Assembly (NCBI GenBank): GCA_013329855.1
Contig: DUJI01000027.1
Location: forward strand, 1 to 5,302
Length of the DNA: 5,302 nucleotides
Direction: 5' to 3'
Origin: Thermoplasmata archaeon
Lineage (GTDB): Archaea; Thermoplasmatota; Thermoplasmata; RBG-16-68-12
Below, in pieces: positions 5,176 through 5,302 of the stretch (positions are counted from its first letter, which is position 1; each line of letters starts with the position of its first letter). The notes under the pieces are model-generated. The model made no database searches and was not told the DNA's origin. It saw only the letters and a program-made list of their open reading frames with translations. Position numbers and translations under genes: made by a program.

Positions 5176-5227
5176 CCTCGATGTATTGAGTGACACTGCC
5201 CTCGATGTCTTGAGGCTGGACACTGCC
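5176..5227. repeat. Direct repeats in the right IS end
   Basis: CCTCGATGTATTGAG (5176-5190) and CCTCGATGTCTTGAG (5200-5214) differ by one base and are 24 nt apart. ACACTGCC recurs at 5193-5200 and 5220-5227. The outer copy belongs to the terminal inverted repeat, so the inner copy is probably a second transposase-binding site upstream of the transposase start. Confidence 0.6.
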
Positions 5228-5228
5228 A

Positions 5229-5302
5229 GGCGCGCTTCCGAAGTACCAGATCAGGATGACAATCCGTCGTCGGCCGCCGAATCTGCGGCATCCGTCTCGC
5301 AC
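5229..5302. other. Right-edge flank of the IS derivative, nothing recognised
   Basis: These 74 bases follow the possible target duplication. Removing the element would join them directly to the CCA end of the tRNA-like sequence. I see no gene, promoter or repeat that I can support. Confidence 0.4.

Larger units (their letters stand above)
4709..5224 (-). mobile_element. Internally deleted IS481-family element, about 516 bp
   Basis: Both ends are recognisable. The left end reads GTGT-N5-CTC-NN-GACATCG (from 4710). The right end, read on the minus strand from 5223, has the same GTGT-N5-CTC-NN-GACATCG with identical spacing. GCCA flanks the element on both sides (4705-4708 and 5225-5228), a possible 4-bp target duplication, within the range reported for IS481 elements. 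Inside, only the start and end of the transposase gene remain. Full IS481 elements are about 1 kb or longer, so this is a non-autonomous derivative that could be moved only by a transposase supplied elsewhere. The exact outer base is uncertain by 1-2 nt. Confidence 0.7.

Noticed and set aside
4687..5223. A 178-codon minus-strand frame across the IS481 derivative.
   Set aside because: The recognisable IS481 residues lie in the other two minus-strand frames; this one is a shadow.
5176..5227. A CRISPR-like or tandem repeat array.
   Set aside because: There are only two copies, and the outer one belongs to the IS terminal repeat, so transposase binding sites explain it better.

Overview
The window is GC-rich bacterial-type DNA with two unlike halves that meet near position 3500. 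The left half (about 1-3500) is an ordinary metabolic operon on the minus strand. The right half (about 3500-5302) is accessory DNA: fragments of two insertion-sequence families, a toxin-antitoxin pair, a tRNA-like 3' half and several strong inverted repeats. The transposase remnants, the leaderless toxin-antitoxin promoter and the codon choice on the right look actinobacterial. The left half carries no marker that fixes its lineage, and I cannot show by eye that both halves come from the same genome.

Left half, in transcription order (right to left): the last 54 codons of a peptide-binding protein gene (dppA-like, 3336 to about 3500), permease dppB (2229-3299), permease dppC (1269-2225), ATPase dppD (298-1272) and the first 100 codons of the second ATPase dppF (running off the left edge). 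Spacing is very tight: 36 nt, 3 nt, a CTGA overlap and an ATGA overlap. This is a dipeptide/oligopeptide (or nickel/peptide) ABC importer. DppB and DppC form the membrane channel, DppD and DppF power it, and the binding protein would deliver substrate. In this window the binding-protein gene is cut off after its last 54 codons. What follows is a piece of an IS256 (Mutator-type) transposase on the opposite strand, so the operon has lost its binding protein and its normal promoter, or the contig is misjoined here.

Right half: an IS256 transposase fragment (about 3502-3699, plus strand) is followed by a two-gene operon with a TATGAT -10 box 6 nt from the ATG and inverted repeats just upstream. 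The operon holds a ribbon-helix-helix antitoxin (3746-4003) and a PIN-domain toxin (4000-4395), overlapping as TTGA, then two mutually exclusive hairpins (4403-4450). Positions 4451-4633 hold no gene I can support. At 4662-4708 lies a sequence like the 3' half of tRNA-His without a matching 5' half, a form typical of the attachment site of an integrative element. Directly after it is a 516-bp internally deleted IS481-family element (4709-5224). It keeps both ends, a possible 4-bp target duplication (GCCA), the N-terminus of the transposase and the last part of its C-terminus; the catalytic core is gone.

I see no clear evidence of a wholly new system. The points most worth checking are the junction near 3500, the deleted IS481 derivative beside the tRNA-like half, the likely CTG start of dppD, and the compact promoter/operator of the toxin-antitoxin pair.
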